A DNA stretch of 64,000 nt from Cranoglanis bouderius (GCA_023630585.1 CM042540.1:14118574-14182573); one strand, 5' to 3'. Counted from the stretch's first letter, positions 22,560 to 39,009 are shown. Notes: generated by a model from the letters alone, not told the origin. Numbers and translations: made by a program.

Positions 22560-22980
22560 AAATTATGATACACATTTGCCTACTATCTGTTTACCCTTTC
22601 TATAGTCAGATTATGATGGGATGCCAGTGCCTGACTTTGATTCCCCTTGCCTTCTGGACCTTTCTGACCCATCATGGTGTTCTGTTCCTTCTTGGAGCTT
22701 TCTGCACTTTTGGCTCACTTTATGCGGCTGTGGATGGCCCCACATGGATACCTTAAAAATTTTACTTACCAAAAACAGTTTATGCTCAGTGGATAATTTC
22801 ACTTGGATACTTTTGACCTAAAAACTTCTGCTGTGATCATAAAGACCCTGATGCTCATACTGTTGCTTTTGGCTTACTCACTAGGGATCTAAATCGAAAT
22901 CTGGAGTTCTGTAAAGCTGCTTTGTGACAAAGTCTATTGTTAAAAGTGTGATACAATTAAAATTAAATTGAATTGTGTTC
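22560..22980 (+). repeat. Interspersed repeat with SINE-type 3' tail
   Basis: The end of this stretch (TCTGTAAAGCTGCTTTGTGA, then GTCTATTGTTAAAAG and an AATTG-rich tail at 22950-22976) is a tail found on many teleost repeats. The upstream part reads as degraded pyrimidine-rich sequence. The start is uncertain. Confidence 0.5.
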
Positions 22981-22984
22981 ATTA

Positions 22985-25370
22985 AATAAATGCGTTATGA
23001 CTGTAAGGGACTGAAAGAGGTCCCTATTTGCAAAAAGTCTGACAACACCAGCCATGACCCATTTATTTCATCCAGCAATGTAATTTCTGGAAAGTGGGGG
23101 TGCCAATACTTTATAATTTATAATCCTTTTAAAGCCAGTCACAGCATGGAACTGAGATCTGTATTGTACATACATTTGTGTACGACACTCTCGTTCATTA
23201 TACACTATCTAATAGTCTGCAATTCATGCATGAACATGAACACATAAAAAATATCACACATCAGGAAAATCTGAGCTGAGAGAAAATGAAAACAAGTATA
23301 GCATACAGACACCGCTTCCAGTTTTGAGATGTTCTGGATTATTTCACTTGTAAAAGCACTAACACTGTTTCATAATATCCAACATTACATTACAAAAGTG
23401 CCACCACTGTGATTCCCCTAAAATGCCGTGTGTTTGTGGCAGAGCACGTGTACCGTTAGGAAGAGGACGGCCCAGCATGCCTCGTGCTGAATCATGGCAT
23501 GTGGTGTTTTGATACACTTTACTGCCACTATGTCACTGTCAGCTTCCGCTTTTATGGCGTATGGTGAGAAGATTCCTGGAAAGCATGACTGTAGTTATTT
23601 TTAACAAACCACATGAGACCAAATCAGAAATTAAAAAAAAAAGTACAGTTCATACACCTTTAAGAGCATAGATGAGAATGTGAGGATATGACAGTGTTCC
23701 ACATGATCATCATTCCCAAGGAAACTCTTCCTTATGTATGTAAGTGGTTGCTTCAGAAAAAAAAGGTCATGGAGTTTACAAAAGGGAAGTGAAAGTATGC
23801 TTGTTTTCCAAATTCCCTTAATGCTGAACAGGCTTCATATTGTACAGCAACACTATCTAGGCGCAGGAAAGAGTAAAGGATTTTGCACAGGACGGAATTG
23901 GCAGTTGAGTGGATTAAATGCTTCTGGAATGAGTGTATGTGCGTGAGTAAGAATAAGACATTCGCTATATTATAACCCATGCACACACACCGAACAAGTC
24001 TGAACAGTAAACTAAAACACTTTCCAACTTGCATTTCAATGCCCTCTTTTTCTCCATAAAACCCCACTGACTTTAGGACAGTGTTTTAATGCAGGCCTGC
24101 ACTCAATTATGAAGCTGAAGAGGAAGTATGTTACGCTTGGCTAGCGATGACTGATCAGTCGGCTATGATGATTATATGTGCAGGCGTGGGGGATTGGGCA
24201 AACCAAAGCTTACTATCATGGGTGGTGCCATGTCGCTCAGCACAAAGCCTGTGACTATGTGTCTGTGCTTTCCTCTGTTTCTGAACTAGCCAGTTTTCTC
24301 AGATACAGAAACCCAGAAATTTGTTTTTGTTTTGTTTTTTTCCCAGTCTTGACATTGTTAGGTTTTAAGGCTGAGCTTCACAGGAAGGCTTCAGTGGAGT
24401 GGAATGTTTAAATCATTAGGAAAGTCCGAAAAGTCAGCTCATAAGCACGCTCTTTACACATGCTTGTATGATAGTTTACCAAGAAGGATCACAAGAAATG
24501 AATTCAGAACAAGTACACAATGGCAAGGCAAAGAGAATAAAACAAAAAACAACTCGTGTTTTTTTTTTTTAAATGGTAAGTGTTGTTACAGCAACACTGA
24601 GAAAATGTGAAATATGTAGCCTAACTAGTGTTGCTTCTTCAGTTCAGAGATGATTATAAACTCTTTATTTTTACACTCCATTCAAATTCATTATCATTAA
24701 ACCCAAGATTTATTTAAATAACTCATACTGACTGGCCCAACTAACAAACACAGGGTGCACCCCAACCTGCAAACCATTCTAAACAGAAAGCTACTTCTCT
24801 ATAGACAGTTTCCAAGGAATATTTAAAAACACAGGAAGTGATGTCAGTGTTCCTAGAACATATTCGGTTGATGGTGAAAACAATTCAAAACACTAGCTAA
24901 GAACCATACTCAACGCGTAGCTTGATTTAATGGAGGCCCATATTAAAATTAGGACCATGTGGTTTAGTTGTTGGATATTCTCTCAGACCAGGAACAAATG
25001 CTGAGATTGCTACAGGGAATACAGGGAAGACAGTTGGATGCACACTAACTCCAGAAACTGGAGCATAAATTTTATCTCAACCTATATGAAAAATGACATT
25101 CTTAAAAATGACACTGTTAGTGTTATGAAGTAAGTCATAAACAAACCAGAGGTCACTATGAGCTGCATGTTTGTTAGGATACTCAGCTGTATAGCGCATT
25201 CATTTGCCAAACAAGAGAACTAACCAGCTAGCTAGCTAACCCACCTGGCTGTACATGTACAGTGTCCGTTCACAACTTCCTCTTCCTTCTTAGCAATAAA
25301 CCTCCTGAGTATGTTTTAGATAGCATCTGATTGTTCCAACTCCAACACTATATAGATGACATCAGCATGG
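22985..25370. other. Intergenic spacer, no gene recognised
   Basis: Complex AT-rich sequence. A 104-codon minus-strand frame at 23753-24067 and a 77-codon plus-strand frame at 24178-24411 have no recognisable domain. A GCTA-rich run lies at 25215-25245. Confidence 0.4.
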
Positions 25371-25372
25371 TA

Positions 25373-26764
25373 CAGTGGGGGAAAAAAGTATTTGATCCCC
25401 TGCTGATTTTGTACGTTTGCCCACTGACAAAGAAATGATCAGTCTATAATTTTAATGGTAGGTGTATTTTAACAGTGAGAGACAGAATAACAACAAAAAA
25501 ATCCAGAAACACGCATTTCAAAAAAGTTATAAATTTATTTGCATTTTAATGAGGGAAATAAGTATTTGACCCCTTCGACTTAGTACTTGGTGGCAAAACC
25601 CTTGTTGACAATCACAGAGGTCAGACGTTTCTTGTAGTTGGCCACCAGGTTTGCACACATCTCAGGAGGGATTTTGTCCCACTCCTCTTTGCAGATCCTC
25701 TCCAAGTCAAGGTCAATTTTCAATGCCCTGGCTGAGGGAAGGAGGTTCTCACCCAAGATTTGACAGTACATGGCCCCGTCCATCGTCCCTTTGATGCGGT
25801 GCAGTTGTCCTGTCCCCTTAGCAGAAATACACCCCCAAAGCATAATGTTCCCACCTCCATGTTTGACAGTGGGGATGGTGTTATGACTTGGGGTCATAGG
25901 CAGCATTCCTCCTCCTCCAAACACAGCGAGTTGAGTTGATGCCAAAGAGATCTGACCACACCTGACCACAACACTTTCACCCAGTTCTCCTCTGAATCAT
26001 TCAGGCAAACTTCAGACGGGCCTGTACATGTGCTTTCTTGAGCAGGGAGACCTTGTGGGCGCTGCAGGATGTCAGTCCTTCACGGCATAGTGTGTTACCA
26101 ATTGATTTCTTGGTGACTATGGTCCCAGCTGCCTTGAGATCATTAACAAGATCCTCCCGTATAGTTCTGGGCTGATTCCTCACTGTTCTCATGATCATTG
26201 AAACTCCACGAGGTGAGATCTTGCATGGAGCCCCAGACTGAGGGAGACTGACAGTTTCTTCCATTTGCGAACAATCACACCAACTGTTGTCACCTTCTCA
26301 CCAAGCTGCTTGGCGATGGTCTTGTAGCCCATTCCAGCCTTGTGTAGGTCTACAATCTTGTCCCTGACATCCTTGGACAGCTCTTTGGTCTTGGCCATGG
26401 TGGAGAGTTTGGAATCTGATTGACTGATTGCTTCTGTGGACAGGTGTCTTTTTACAGGTAACAAACTGAGATTAGGAGCACTCCCTTTAAGAGAGTGCTC
26501 GTAATCTCAGCTCATTACCTGTGTAAAAGACACCTGGGAGCCAGAAATCTTGCTGATTCATAGGGGATCAAATACTTATTTCACTCATTAAAATGCAAAT
26601 CAATTTATAACTTTTTTGAAATGTGTTTTTCTGGATTTTTTTGTTGTTATTTTGTCTCTCACTGTTAAAATACACCTACCATTAAAATTATAGACTGATC
26701 ATTTCTTTGTCAGTGGGCAAATGTACAAAATCAGCAGGGGATCAAATACTTTTTTCCCCCACTG
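25373..26764 (-). mobile_element. Internally deleted Tc1-like element (CAGTGGGG...GATCCCC family)
   Basis: The element is 1392 bp with the ends CAGTGGGGG / CCCCCACTG and a TA duplication (25371-25372 and 26765-26766). The terminal inverted repeats are about 190 bp. The leader palindrome (GAGATTAGGAGCACTC / GAGTGCTCGTAATCTC) is at 26468-26512. The coding part on the minus strand carries deletions shared with the copy at 48337-49716. Confidence 0.92.
25580..26398 (-). pseudogene. Defective Tc1-like transposase
   Basis: The start MAKTKELSKDVRDKIVDLHK is at 26398, with a helix-turn-helix (YKTIAKQLGEKVTTVGVIVRKWKK). A short deletion after WKK shifts the frame. The next open part reads GAPCKISPRGVSMIMRTVRN and KAHVQARLKFA. 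The region around the first catalytic Asp is damaged by rearrangement. NTIPTVKHGGGNIMLWGCISAKG and GENLLPSARALK follow, and then the frame jumps directly to LERICKEEWDKIPPEMC and ends FATKY. The jump removes the segment with the second Asp and the Glu. No activity is possible. Confidence 0.9.
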
Positions 26765-26765
26765 T

Positions 26766-28686
<1,921 letters not shown>

Positions 28687-29460
28687 GTGTTGAATTCTCA
28701 ATTCTGATTTGTCAGAAGGTGTTGATTAATTTTCTATACCATCAGAATCTGAATATAACCAACTACGTGGCAAATCACAGGTTTGTACGAATTCTCACAT
28801 TGTAATATGTTATCATTTTTATAGTAACTACTTACACAGGTACGTTTATGGTGATTCCACATAATCTAAGACTAAATGGATTAAAAATGTGTTGGTATTT
28901 TACAAAAAATGTATAATCATTGATATAGTGAAGATTTCTGCAAGGAGATTTACATTTATGTCTCCAGTGTCAGCATGTTATAACAGTCAGAGGTCAACTG
29001 TAATTTTAAGTTTTCAGACAAGGGAAAGTTGTCTTCGGGACATAGGAGTTTGCTTTTTGTGGTTTCTCTGTAACATGACAAAGTGCATTTTCATGAGAGA
29101 AAAAAAAGCCAGGATGGTGAGGGAACAACTGTTTATACATTAACTGCTATAAGGTAAGTGATAACAGGAGCTAACATGTTTCGTAGATGTTCCACAACAT
29201 TCAATGTAACTATAAACCGATTAAAAGTATGACGTGTCGCATCATATCACACCTTTGATGATTATTTCCCTATAACAGTATGCTCTCATTCCTTTATTAT
29301 TCAATTTGAAGCTTAATATTTAGTAACTACTATGCATTCTTTAATTACTACAGTGAAAATAAAAGGAGATGGTGAGGAATGTAAGTCTGGAGTTACTGTT
29401 GGATTCTGGGAATTTAAGGGGTTAATAAAAGAGTCGAAGATCTACAGCATGGTTCTGAAA
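28687..29460 (+). repeat. Dispersed repeat, family D (probable non-autonomous DNA element)
   Basis: It starts with GTTGAATTCTCAATTCTG and continues TTGTCAGAAGGTGTTGA. The interior 28850-29230 aligns with 52735-53110 over about 380 bp (shared words include CCACATAATCTAAGACTAA, GTGATAACAGGA and AACATGACAAAGTGCATT-like blocks). The terminal part is found in inverse orientation at 51836-51955 and in direct orientation at 61353-61445, which suggests long inverted ends. No protein is encoded. Superfamily unknown to me. Confidence 0.55.
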
Positions 29461-29920
29461 GATACCATTCAAATAAAGGTTCAAGTCAGATACATAAGCA
29501 TGACACAGAAATGATTCAAAATCCAAACCTGGAATGGATTAATGGAATGTGTGTGGAAATAGTTGTGCTAGAAAGTGATTCATTATAATTATTGCTTAGG
29601 GACCAAGTCCAAACAAGAAAGAAATAAAGTGAGTGTGAGGAAGAGACTGTCCCTTTAGTCTTTGAGAAATATGCTCTGCTGGATCATGACCAGTTCATCA
29701 TTCTTTTCAGCAGATGTTTGCACTGAGAGGAAATTCGATTACTAGCATGCCAGATTTGGAGAGGTAAGGAGAATTTCACCTAATATTGCAAAAATTGTGT
29801 ATCTGTCTCCCTACATTCTGATGTTTACTGTGTCTGAATTTATTATTTTTTTCCTGTTTACCATATGCCATTTTGTAATGTTGTCTGAAATTCCATTGGG
29901 CAAATCATATTCCATAAATA

Positions 29921-30170
29921 CACTTTATTGCCAAAAGTATTTGGACACCTGACCATCACACCCATATGGGGGTCTTCCACAAACTGTTGCCACAAAGTGT
30001 GAAGCACACAATTGTCTAGGATGTCTTTATATCATGTGGCATTATGAATTCCAAGAGTGGAAGAACTTGAGTGGCCTGCACCGAGCCCTGACCTCAATCC
30101 CACTGAACACCTTTGAGATGAACTTGAACACTGACTGAGTGCCAGGCCTCCTCAACTGACATCAGTGAAA
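29921..30170 (+). mobile_element. Tc1-derived MITE (CACTATATGGCC family), 3'-deleted
   Basis: TA then CACTTTATTGCCAAAAG and TTTGGACACCTGACCATCAC; inside is a relic of a transposase 3' end (GAGTGGCCTGCACCGAGCC, then CCTGACCTCAATCCCACTG, that is PDLNPTE-like). A segment is deleted between TGGCATTATGAATTCC and AAGAGTGG. There is no right terminus. Confidence 0.75.
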
Positions 30171-30174
30171 GTTA

Positions 30175-33100
30175 CTCATATTCAGAGATGGGTTACGCAC
30201 TTGCCTTTAATTAATTTTAATTATTAATATTAATTCTTCATATTGTATATGATATGTCAATCTCTTTAGGACCTTTTACAGTTAAACCACCAGATGGAAA
30301 TTTGCAAGATGTTTTATTTTACTGGCTCCAATTTGACAATTTTTGGCAGTGTCTCATTTACTCAAACTAAAACAGATCTGGGAGAGATTTTAAAAAACCG
30401 AGAAGATAATCTCCATCTGAAGAACAAGAAGAAGCATCAAAAGAACTACATCCACCACCACACTCTGGTACAACAGGCTTCATCTTCAGCAAAGTCTATA
30501 TGGCCTGTATCTGCATGGCCATGACTCATATTTTATAGCATATAGAAGAAAAAAAAAGTCTTTAACACAATCAAAAACAGTTCTTACACAAAAATGGACC
30601 CCATGTGCAAAGGAAAACCTAACACAGCTGGAAATCTTTCTTAATGACTCCCAAAAGTCAAAGGAAACTAATAATGCAATAATAGTGACTTCAATTTAGG
30701 CCTATAGAAGACTATAGTTAACATCTCCTGGGTGTGACAGGTGAGGATTCTGATAACCATAATGTCTAAATACTAGAAACAGTACATGAAATCTAAACCA
30801 AATAAGTGGGTTATTAAACTCCCAATTCTGAAATTGTACTGCAATGTTTACCTTGACCTCACATCCCTTGTGTACAAAGACCACCCTATGTACTGTGTTA
30901 ATTTTTACACCAGTCTTTTCTATTTCAGACACCTGAGTCAGCTGGGATTTGCTGCTTGTGACACATACAGTGAAAGCAAAAAAGGCAATCCCTGCCAATA
31001 GGAAAATGCACTAATCAACAAACCACCAAGGGGCTCTGTAAGGAGAACTTGTGACAACAACCTACTTTTTGTCGAACATAAGGGGTGGTGGCTGTTTGCT
31101 CACCCATGCAACTGTGCACACACAGAGGAGACTTTCTATAGGGAGCAAAAGACATGAAGGTCCCTATTCCCAGATCTGTAGCTGTGGGAAAATTAGTGAG
31201 TACTTGGGAGGAGTAGACACCTGTAACAAGCCTGGGTATTACTCAGGAACTTTTTCTTTGCTTCAAACTTCGATTTAAATTTTTTTTAGGCCCAAATTAG
31301 CTCCACCCCTTGCCAGTATCTTCCCATTGCACTTACAGAAAATAGAAATCTCCCTATTTGTCTTTTTAAAAACTATAATTAGGCTGAACTTTAGGTTTCA
31401 CATTTAATGTTGCAGTTTGTCATTTTTAAAGTGCTGCTAGACTTTGCAAAATTGCAATGATTCCTGGCATTTTCTTTGCTTTTTTGGCATTTTTCAGGCC
31501 CAGCAATTAGCTCCAGCCTTAGCCAAAACTGCTCAACTCTGCAGAAATTTGGCCATAAGCTGTAGTTTTTGCAGTGTGTTCAAGTCTACCTTTTTGAATA
31601 GAAGATGGTTGGAAATGGGGGATGATCGTGAGTTGGCCTTGATTACATGTCAGTGTGGTGTGTTACAGCCCTGAAAGGCAGAATACGTAGTCTCAACAAA
31701 AGGTGTAGGGTCGGTTAGGAGGAGGAAAAGACTTTGTGTTTTATTGCAATTATGATTTGCAACATAAGCAGCACAGGGCTCCAAAAATTACAACCTGCTC
31801 CTTTAATAGATCATTATAGTATCAATACAAAAACAAGGCCAGGCTGTGATGTTTGAGTATAAAGGGTTGGTTGCATTTCAAAACCTCTTCATCATGAACT
31901 GGTTGACAATTCTTTTTAATTTGATATCTCCCACTTATCAATGTATAACAAACACTGTTAAAGTATTTAAATGGTTCTAATCCAGACATGATCATGGATT
32001 GCACATTCTTGAATTAAAAAATACTCATTTTTTTCAGTAGAAAGAATCATACTTTAAATCTGTTTATAATTATCAAATTCCTGATAACCTCTAATATATA
32101 GTACATTCTAGACTGGAGCTTTGTGGCCTTCACATTGACTGTAAGCTCTGTGAATGACAGGGTCAGAAATGCAGAGTGTGCAGAAGGAAGCACTGGGCTT
32201 TAATCCATGGCACAGGGAGAGGCCTTCTGCCAGAGAATTAGGGAGCCTAATGGCTGGACACACTCTAATTTGTCTTGCCATGTGCAAAGGCATGCACCAC
32301 TCTCATCCTGTTTCACTTATTAGTGGTCTCAGCCTGGTAATATAGACACAGAGGAGACCAAATGATAAGAGTGGAAGATTTAGATTAACAGGACAAGAGG
32401 ACGAGACTGGTCAACTAGCTTATAATAGTACTTGTTAATTGGAATCCTACGAAAAAATGGATTGTAAGTGAACTGTAAAATAATACATTAAATATTTTGA
32501 AGGACTGACCACTAAGTGTAACTAAAGAAAATGCTTGTGTTTAATTATTTTTTCAGTATAACAGTGTTCTTTTCACATGGCCCTAATGTTTATATTGGTT
32601 ATATTCATACGGCCCTAATGTTTATCCCTTTTTTTATCCTTTATTTTTATGACGGAACAGGTTAATGGGTTTGAACACTAGCCATGCGCACATACACTAA
32701 CTTCAAAACACCCACAGCTGTGCCTTTTTTCTATTGTACTAGAATAAGAAAGGGAAGTTGATTTAGGTGACGTGCAAGGAAACATGGCAAAACAGTGACT
32801 AACAAAAAAAAGTGACTTCCAAACAATCTCGAGCATTAATCATGAGTTGTCACCTTACTGAGTTCTTTTTTTTCTTGTTTAACTGCTCTATAAAACAACA
32901 AGAGAAACTGAGTAGAGCCAACTGAGTGCACATTAAATGTAATAAATGAGTCTGCATGTTTAATGAAATCAAAATTAGAGCATGTGACCATGTCTCTGGT
33001 GTGCACTTTTCAAAAACTAGATCAGTGAGCATTGGTTCAGACTGTGGTTGGGAATACAGCCATATTGCTACGGTGACAAATTCCCCTGAAAGCGAGAGAG

Positions 33101-33569
33101 AAAGAGAGCAGGGCTCAGCAGGGGAGGTCTACAGAGAGATGTACACACGACTGGGACCACAAAACATACAGACACCTGAAAGTATACCAAACCTAAACAC
33201 TGCATACATTAGTAAACCAAATTTGAGTGAATCCAGTTCAGGAAGGGAATATACATTTTAGGGTATTTACTGAACTGAAATTAGACCATTTCAAATGGTT
33301 ATTTTAATAATAAAATCTAGTCAATTTTTTTTAAATATTATATTGCACAATTAAATGTTTTATTAAATGCCTGCTAATCTTGAGAGTCAAAAAAGGGGAC
33401 TGAGCTCATGCTTTCTTATGCTTCTCTACTCTGTCCTTTCTGCAAGAGACAAGACAAAAAAAAAAGAGACATGCCAGCCTTTGGGTATTATGTAGCCAAA
33501 GTTTCCATGGTGAGAGTTCTCCACACCAGGGGAAGAGAAGAGAGGGAAAGTCCTGCTGTCCTAATTAGC

Positions 33570-33629
<60 letters not shown>

Positions 33630-34115
33630 AGCTTGAGGGGAATCACTGCCAAACAGGCAAGACTGGGAGTTTGGAGACTAATTAAACCTAATTATTTGAT
33701 AGGTTTGATTCAGCAATAGCTGAAATTTTCAATTCCTCAATAACTTATTGGAAGCCACTGTGCAAATAGAGACATTTTAAAACACTTTAAACTAGAGCTG
33801 AATATTAGTACTGAAGTATAATGTCAGGAAACGACAATTATTTACTCATTATTATTGTATTCATTATTTTAATTATTTATTCATTTAGCAGATTTTGTTT
33901 TTGTACAAAGCAACTTAAAGTGATGGGAAATAAGCATTCAGACACATTTGTTTTTGTAATTTAAATATAATTCTAGTGCATATTGTATACCCAATTCAAA
34001 TTTACACAAATGTCTTTTGACTCTGTGCTTATAAATTTGACCAAGAAAGTATGTATTCATAAGCATAAACAAAGAAATGTTTAATCTAGCCACAGGAGGT
34101 CACAAGGCAGTGTAA
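30175..34115. other. Intergenic spacer, no gene recognised
   Basis: Mostly AT-rich unique sequence. Complex, less AT-rich blocks at 32100-32350 and 33480-33720 contain homeodomain-like words (CTAATTAG, TTTAATCC, GACTAATTAAAC) and could be conserved non-coding elements. A (GA)n tract lies at 33574-33627. Frames of 60-101 codons (for example 32956-33261) show no known domain. Confidence 0.4.
33574..33627. repeat. (GA)n microsatellite
   Basis: 54 bp, uninterrupted. Confidence 0.97.
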
Positions 34116-34119
34116 TTTT

Positions 34120-36464
34120 TGTGACGGTCCCAAGCCCGGATAAATAGAGAGGGTTGTGTCAGGATGTAAATCTTTTGCCAAATTCAATATGCGAATCAAT
34201 AACATGACTTCCATACCGGATCGGTCGGGGCCCAGGTTAACAACGAACGCCATCGGTGCCGTTGACCTACAGGGCACTGGTGGAAATTGGGCTACTGTTG
34301 GTCAAAGAAGGAGAGGAGGAAGGTGTGTTAGAGGAGGAAGGCGTGTCCATAGGCAGAGAGAGAAGAGGAAAGGCAGGAGTTTAGGACTGAAAGTAGGGAC
34401 TTTGAATGTTGGTACGATGACAGGTAAAGGCAGAGAGCTGGTAGATATGATGCAGAGGAGGAAAGTCGACATTCTGTGTGTCCAGGAGACCAGGTGGAAA
34501 GGGAGCAAGGCTAGAAGCATTGGAGCAGGGTTTAAACTGTTTTATCATGGTGTGGACAGGAAGAGAAATGGAGTAGGAGTGATCCTGAAGGAGGAGTTTG
34601 TGAAGAATGTTCTGGAGGTAAAGAGAGTGTCAGATAGGTTGATGAGTCTGAAGCTGCAAATTGAAGGTGTGATGTTGAATATTGTTAGTGTTTACGCTCC
34701 ACAAGTAGGTTGTGAGCAAGAGGAGAAAGACAGATTCTGGAGCAAGCTTGAGGAAGTGATGCAGAGTGTTCCCAGAGGTGAGAGAGTGGTGATAGGGGCA
34801 GACTTTAATGGACATGTTGGTGAAGGGAATAGTGGGGCTGAGGAAGTGATGGGCAGGTTTGGTCTTCAGGTAAGGAACCCAGAAGGACAGAGGTTGGTAG
34901 ACTTTGCTAAAAGTATGGAGATGGCTGTGGTGAACACATACTTTCAGAAGAGGCAGGAACACAGGGTGACATATAAGAGTGGTGGCAGGAGCACACAGGT
35001 GAACTATATCTTATGTAGACACTGTAATCTGATGGAGATAAGCGATTGCAAAGTAGTGGTAGGAGAGAGTGTAGCTAGACAGCATAGGATGGTGGTGTGT
35101 AAGATGACTCTGGTGGTGAGGAAGATGAAGAGAACAAAGGCAGAGCAGAAGACAAAGTGGTGGAAGTTGGAAAAGAAAGAGTGCTGTGTGGTTTCCAGGG
35201 AGGAGTTGAGACAGACTTTAGGTGGTCAGGAGGTGCTTCCAGATGACTGGACTACTACAGCCAAAGTGATCAGGGAGACAGGTAGGAAGGTGCTAGGTGT
35301 GTCATCTGGAAGGAGGAAAGAAGACAAGGAGACTTGGTGGTGGAATGAGGAAGTTCAGGAGAGTATCCAGAGGAAGAGGTTAGCTAGGAAGAAGTGGGGC
35401 AGTGAGAGGATGGAGGAAAGTAGACAGGAATATAGGGAGATGCAGCGTGAGGTTAAGATAGAGGTGGCAAAGGCCAAACAGAAAGCTTATGAGGACATGT
35501 ATGCAAGGTTAGATAGTAAGGAAGGTGAGAGGGATTTGTATCGGTTGGCGAGGCAGAGGGATAGAGATGGAAAGGATGTGCAACAGGTTAGAGTGATTAA
35601 AGATAGAGATCGAAATGTGTTGACAGATGACAGGAGGGTGAGGGAAAGATGGAAGGAGTACTTTGAGGAACTGATGAATGAGGAAAATGACAGGGAGAGA
35701 AGAGTAGTAGAGGCAAATATTGTTGAGCAGGAAGTAGAAAGGATTAGCAAGGGTGAAGTTAGGAGAGCTTTGAAGAGGATGAAGAGAGGAAAGGCGGTTG
35801 GTCCTGATGACATAGCAGTGGAGGTATGGAAGTGTCTAGGAGAGATGGCAGTAGAGTTTTTAACTAGGTTGTTGAACGAGGTCTTAGAGAGTGTGAGGAT
35901 GCCTGAGGAATGAAGGAGAAGTGTTTTGGTGCCGATTTTTAAGAACAAGGGAGATGTGCAGAGTTGTGGAAACTACAGAGGTATTAAGCTGATGAGCCAT
36001 ACAATGAAGTTGTGGGAAAGAGTAGTGGAAGCAAGGCTAAGGGGAGAAGTGAGCATTTGTGAGCAGCAGTATGGTTTCATGCCAAGAAAGAGCACTACAG
36101 ATGCAATATTTGCTTTGAGAATGTTGATGGAGAAGTACAGAGAGGGTCAGAAAGAGCTGCATTGTGTCTTTGTAGATTTAGAGAAAGCGTATGACAGGGT
36201 GCCAAGAGAGGAGCTGTGGTATTGTATGAGGAGGTCTGGAGTGGCAGAGAAGTATCTTAGAGTGGTGCAGGATATGTATGAGAGCAGTAGGACAGTGGTA
36301 AGGTGTGCGGTAGGTGTGACAGAGGAGTTCACGGTGAAGGTGGGACTGCATCAAGGATCGGCTCTGAGCCCCTTCTTGTTTGCGGTGGTGATGGACAGGC
36401 TGACAGATGAGGTAAGACAGGAATCTCCATGGACTATGATGTTTGCGGATGACATAATGAGGTA
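34120..36464 (+). mobile_element. RTE-type LINE, 3'-truncated
   Basis: The 5' leader (GGTCCCAAGCCCGGATAAAT) precedes a long endonuclease plus reverse-transcriptase frame. The element stops in the middle of the reverse transcriptase, just after the FADD box (36444-36456), and is joined to a Tc1-derived MITE fragment. Loss of the 3' end with retention of the 5' leader is the opposite of normal LINE 5' truncation, so a later deletion or rearrangement is likely. Confidence 0.9.
34156..36464 (+). pseudogene. RTE endonuclease/reverse transcriptase, nonsense and truncated
   Basis: The first open stretch (34156-35913) is 585 codons. Its N-terminal basic region is followed by an apurinic-type endonuclease: GTLNVGTMTG (81-90), QETRW with E111, GADFNGH with D216 and N218, STQVNYILC with N283 where this family normally has Asp, and QHRMVV with H310. 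A basic linker and the start of the reverse transcriptase (KRGKAVGPDDIAVEVWK) follow. An in-frame TGA at 35911-35913 stands where relatives have Trp (PEEW). The frame then continues without shift: VPIFKNKGDVQSCGNYRGIKL, YGFMPRKSTTDAIFALR, VFVDLEKAYDRVPRE, GLHQGSALSPFLF and FADDIM, and ends by truncation. Host-gene databases often label such endonucleases 'craniofacial development protein 2-like'; here it is a dead transposon copy. Confidence 0.92.
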
Positions 36465-36465
36465 A

Positions 36466-36770
36466 TGTTTGGCTGTATATTTGGGGTCACTGTATGCACA
36501 TGTACACGCCTTCCCCAAACTGCTGTCACAAAGTTGGAAGCACATAATTGCACAGGATGTCTTTGTATGCTGTAGCATTACAATTTCACTTCACTGGAAC
36601 TATGAGGCCTAAACATGTTCCAGCATGACAATACCCCTGGCCCATGAGGTCCATGAAGACATGGTTTTCCAAGGTTGGTGTGAAAGAACTCAAGTGGCCT
36701 GCAAAAAAACCCTCAGCCACACTGAACATGTTTAAGATGAACCCAGGTCTTCTTGCCCAACATCAATACC
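36466..36770 (+). mobile_element. Tc1-derived MITE fragment (CACTATATGGCC family)
   Basis: Its interior matches 50340-50640 (CACAAAGTTGGAAGCACA, CAGGATGTCTTTGTATGCTG, CATGTTCCAGCATGACAATA). The left terminus is missing; the fragment is joined to the RTE element. Confidence 0.7.
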
Positions 36771-36774
36771 TATC

Positions 36775-38260
<1,486 letters not shown>

Positions 38261-38264
38261 GATT

Positions 38265-38670
38265 CCTGCACCTTATCCAGACCTTGTTGAAGTTTTCAGT
38301 AAAATGAAAGCACCAGAATTGCCTCCTCATAGACCATGGGACTGCCATTGACCTCCTACCTGGAGCCTCACCCCCATGTAGCATAGACTCAGCTATCAGC
38401 TGTCAGTCCCAGAACCCAAGAAAACAGAGGACTATGTGAAGGAGACACTGGCTTTGAGTTCCATTTGTCCCTCTACTTCTTCCACAGCTGCAAGATTTTT
38501 TTTGTAGAGAAAAAGGATGGGGTACTCAGACCCCGCATTGCCTGAAGACAGTTACCATCAAGTACCAATATCCCTTGCCACTGTTCTCCTTAACATTTGA
38601 TCAGGTACAAGGTGTACAGGTTCTTTTGGATCAGAGAGATGGATGCAGTTCATAAGGTCTTGTTAAGTCT
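38265..38670 (+). mobile_element. Ty3/gypsy LTR retrotransposon pol fragment, decayed
   Basis: Reading across frameshifts gives YPDLVEVFSKMKAPELPPHRPWDC, then IDLLPGA-like and FFFVEKKDG(V)LRPR, then TIKYQYPLPLF-like sequence. These are the start of a Ty3/gypsy reverse transcriptase as found in fish elements. Several stops and small indels are present. Sequence to about 39000 may be more of the same element but I cannot align it. No LTRs seen. Confidence 0.7.
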
Positions 38671-39009
38671 GTGAACAATATCCAACATCCTGGCATCTGC
38701 CCACAGGTTTAGTAGAACCACTGCCCATACCTCATTTTGCCTATTTCCATGCTGCAACAGATTTTTTATATTGATCTGCCCATATCTAGAGAATATATCA
38801 TTGACTGCTTTTCAAATCCGTCACCTAATGCTTCTACTCAAACTCCCCACATGGCCATGAAAAGATCAGAAGTGAAGGTTTAGTCACTATGGTGATGAAT
38901 GGTCAAGTGGGGTTCTTAAACTAGAACATCGGAAGATCTCATAGGTTGTACTACTGGAACAGAATGGCACTGCTACCTTTCCTGAGCAGAATATGCTCAA
39001 AATTCTCTT

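Noticed and set aside
23753..24067. 104-codon minus-strand frame as a gene
   Set aside because: No recognisable domain, low complexity and no splice or promoter context; chance frame.
34156..35913. A 585-codon frame as a host gene (craniofacial development protein 2-like)
   Set aside because: Endonuclease and reverse-transcriptase motifs continue across the TGA, and the whole unit is an RTE LINE.
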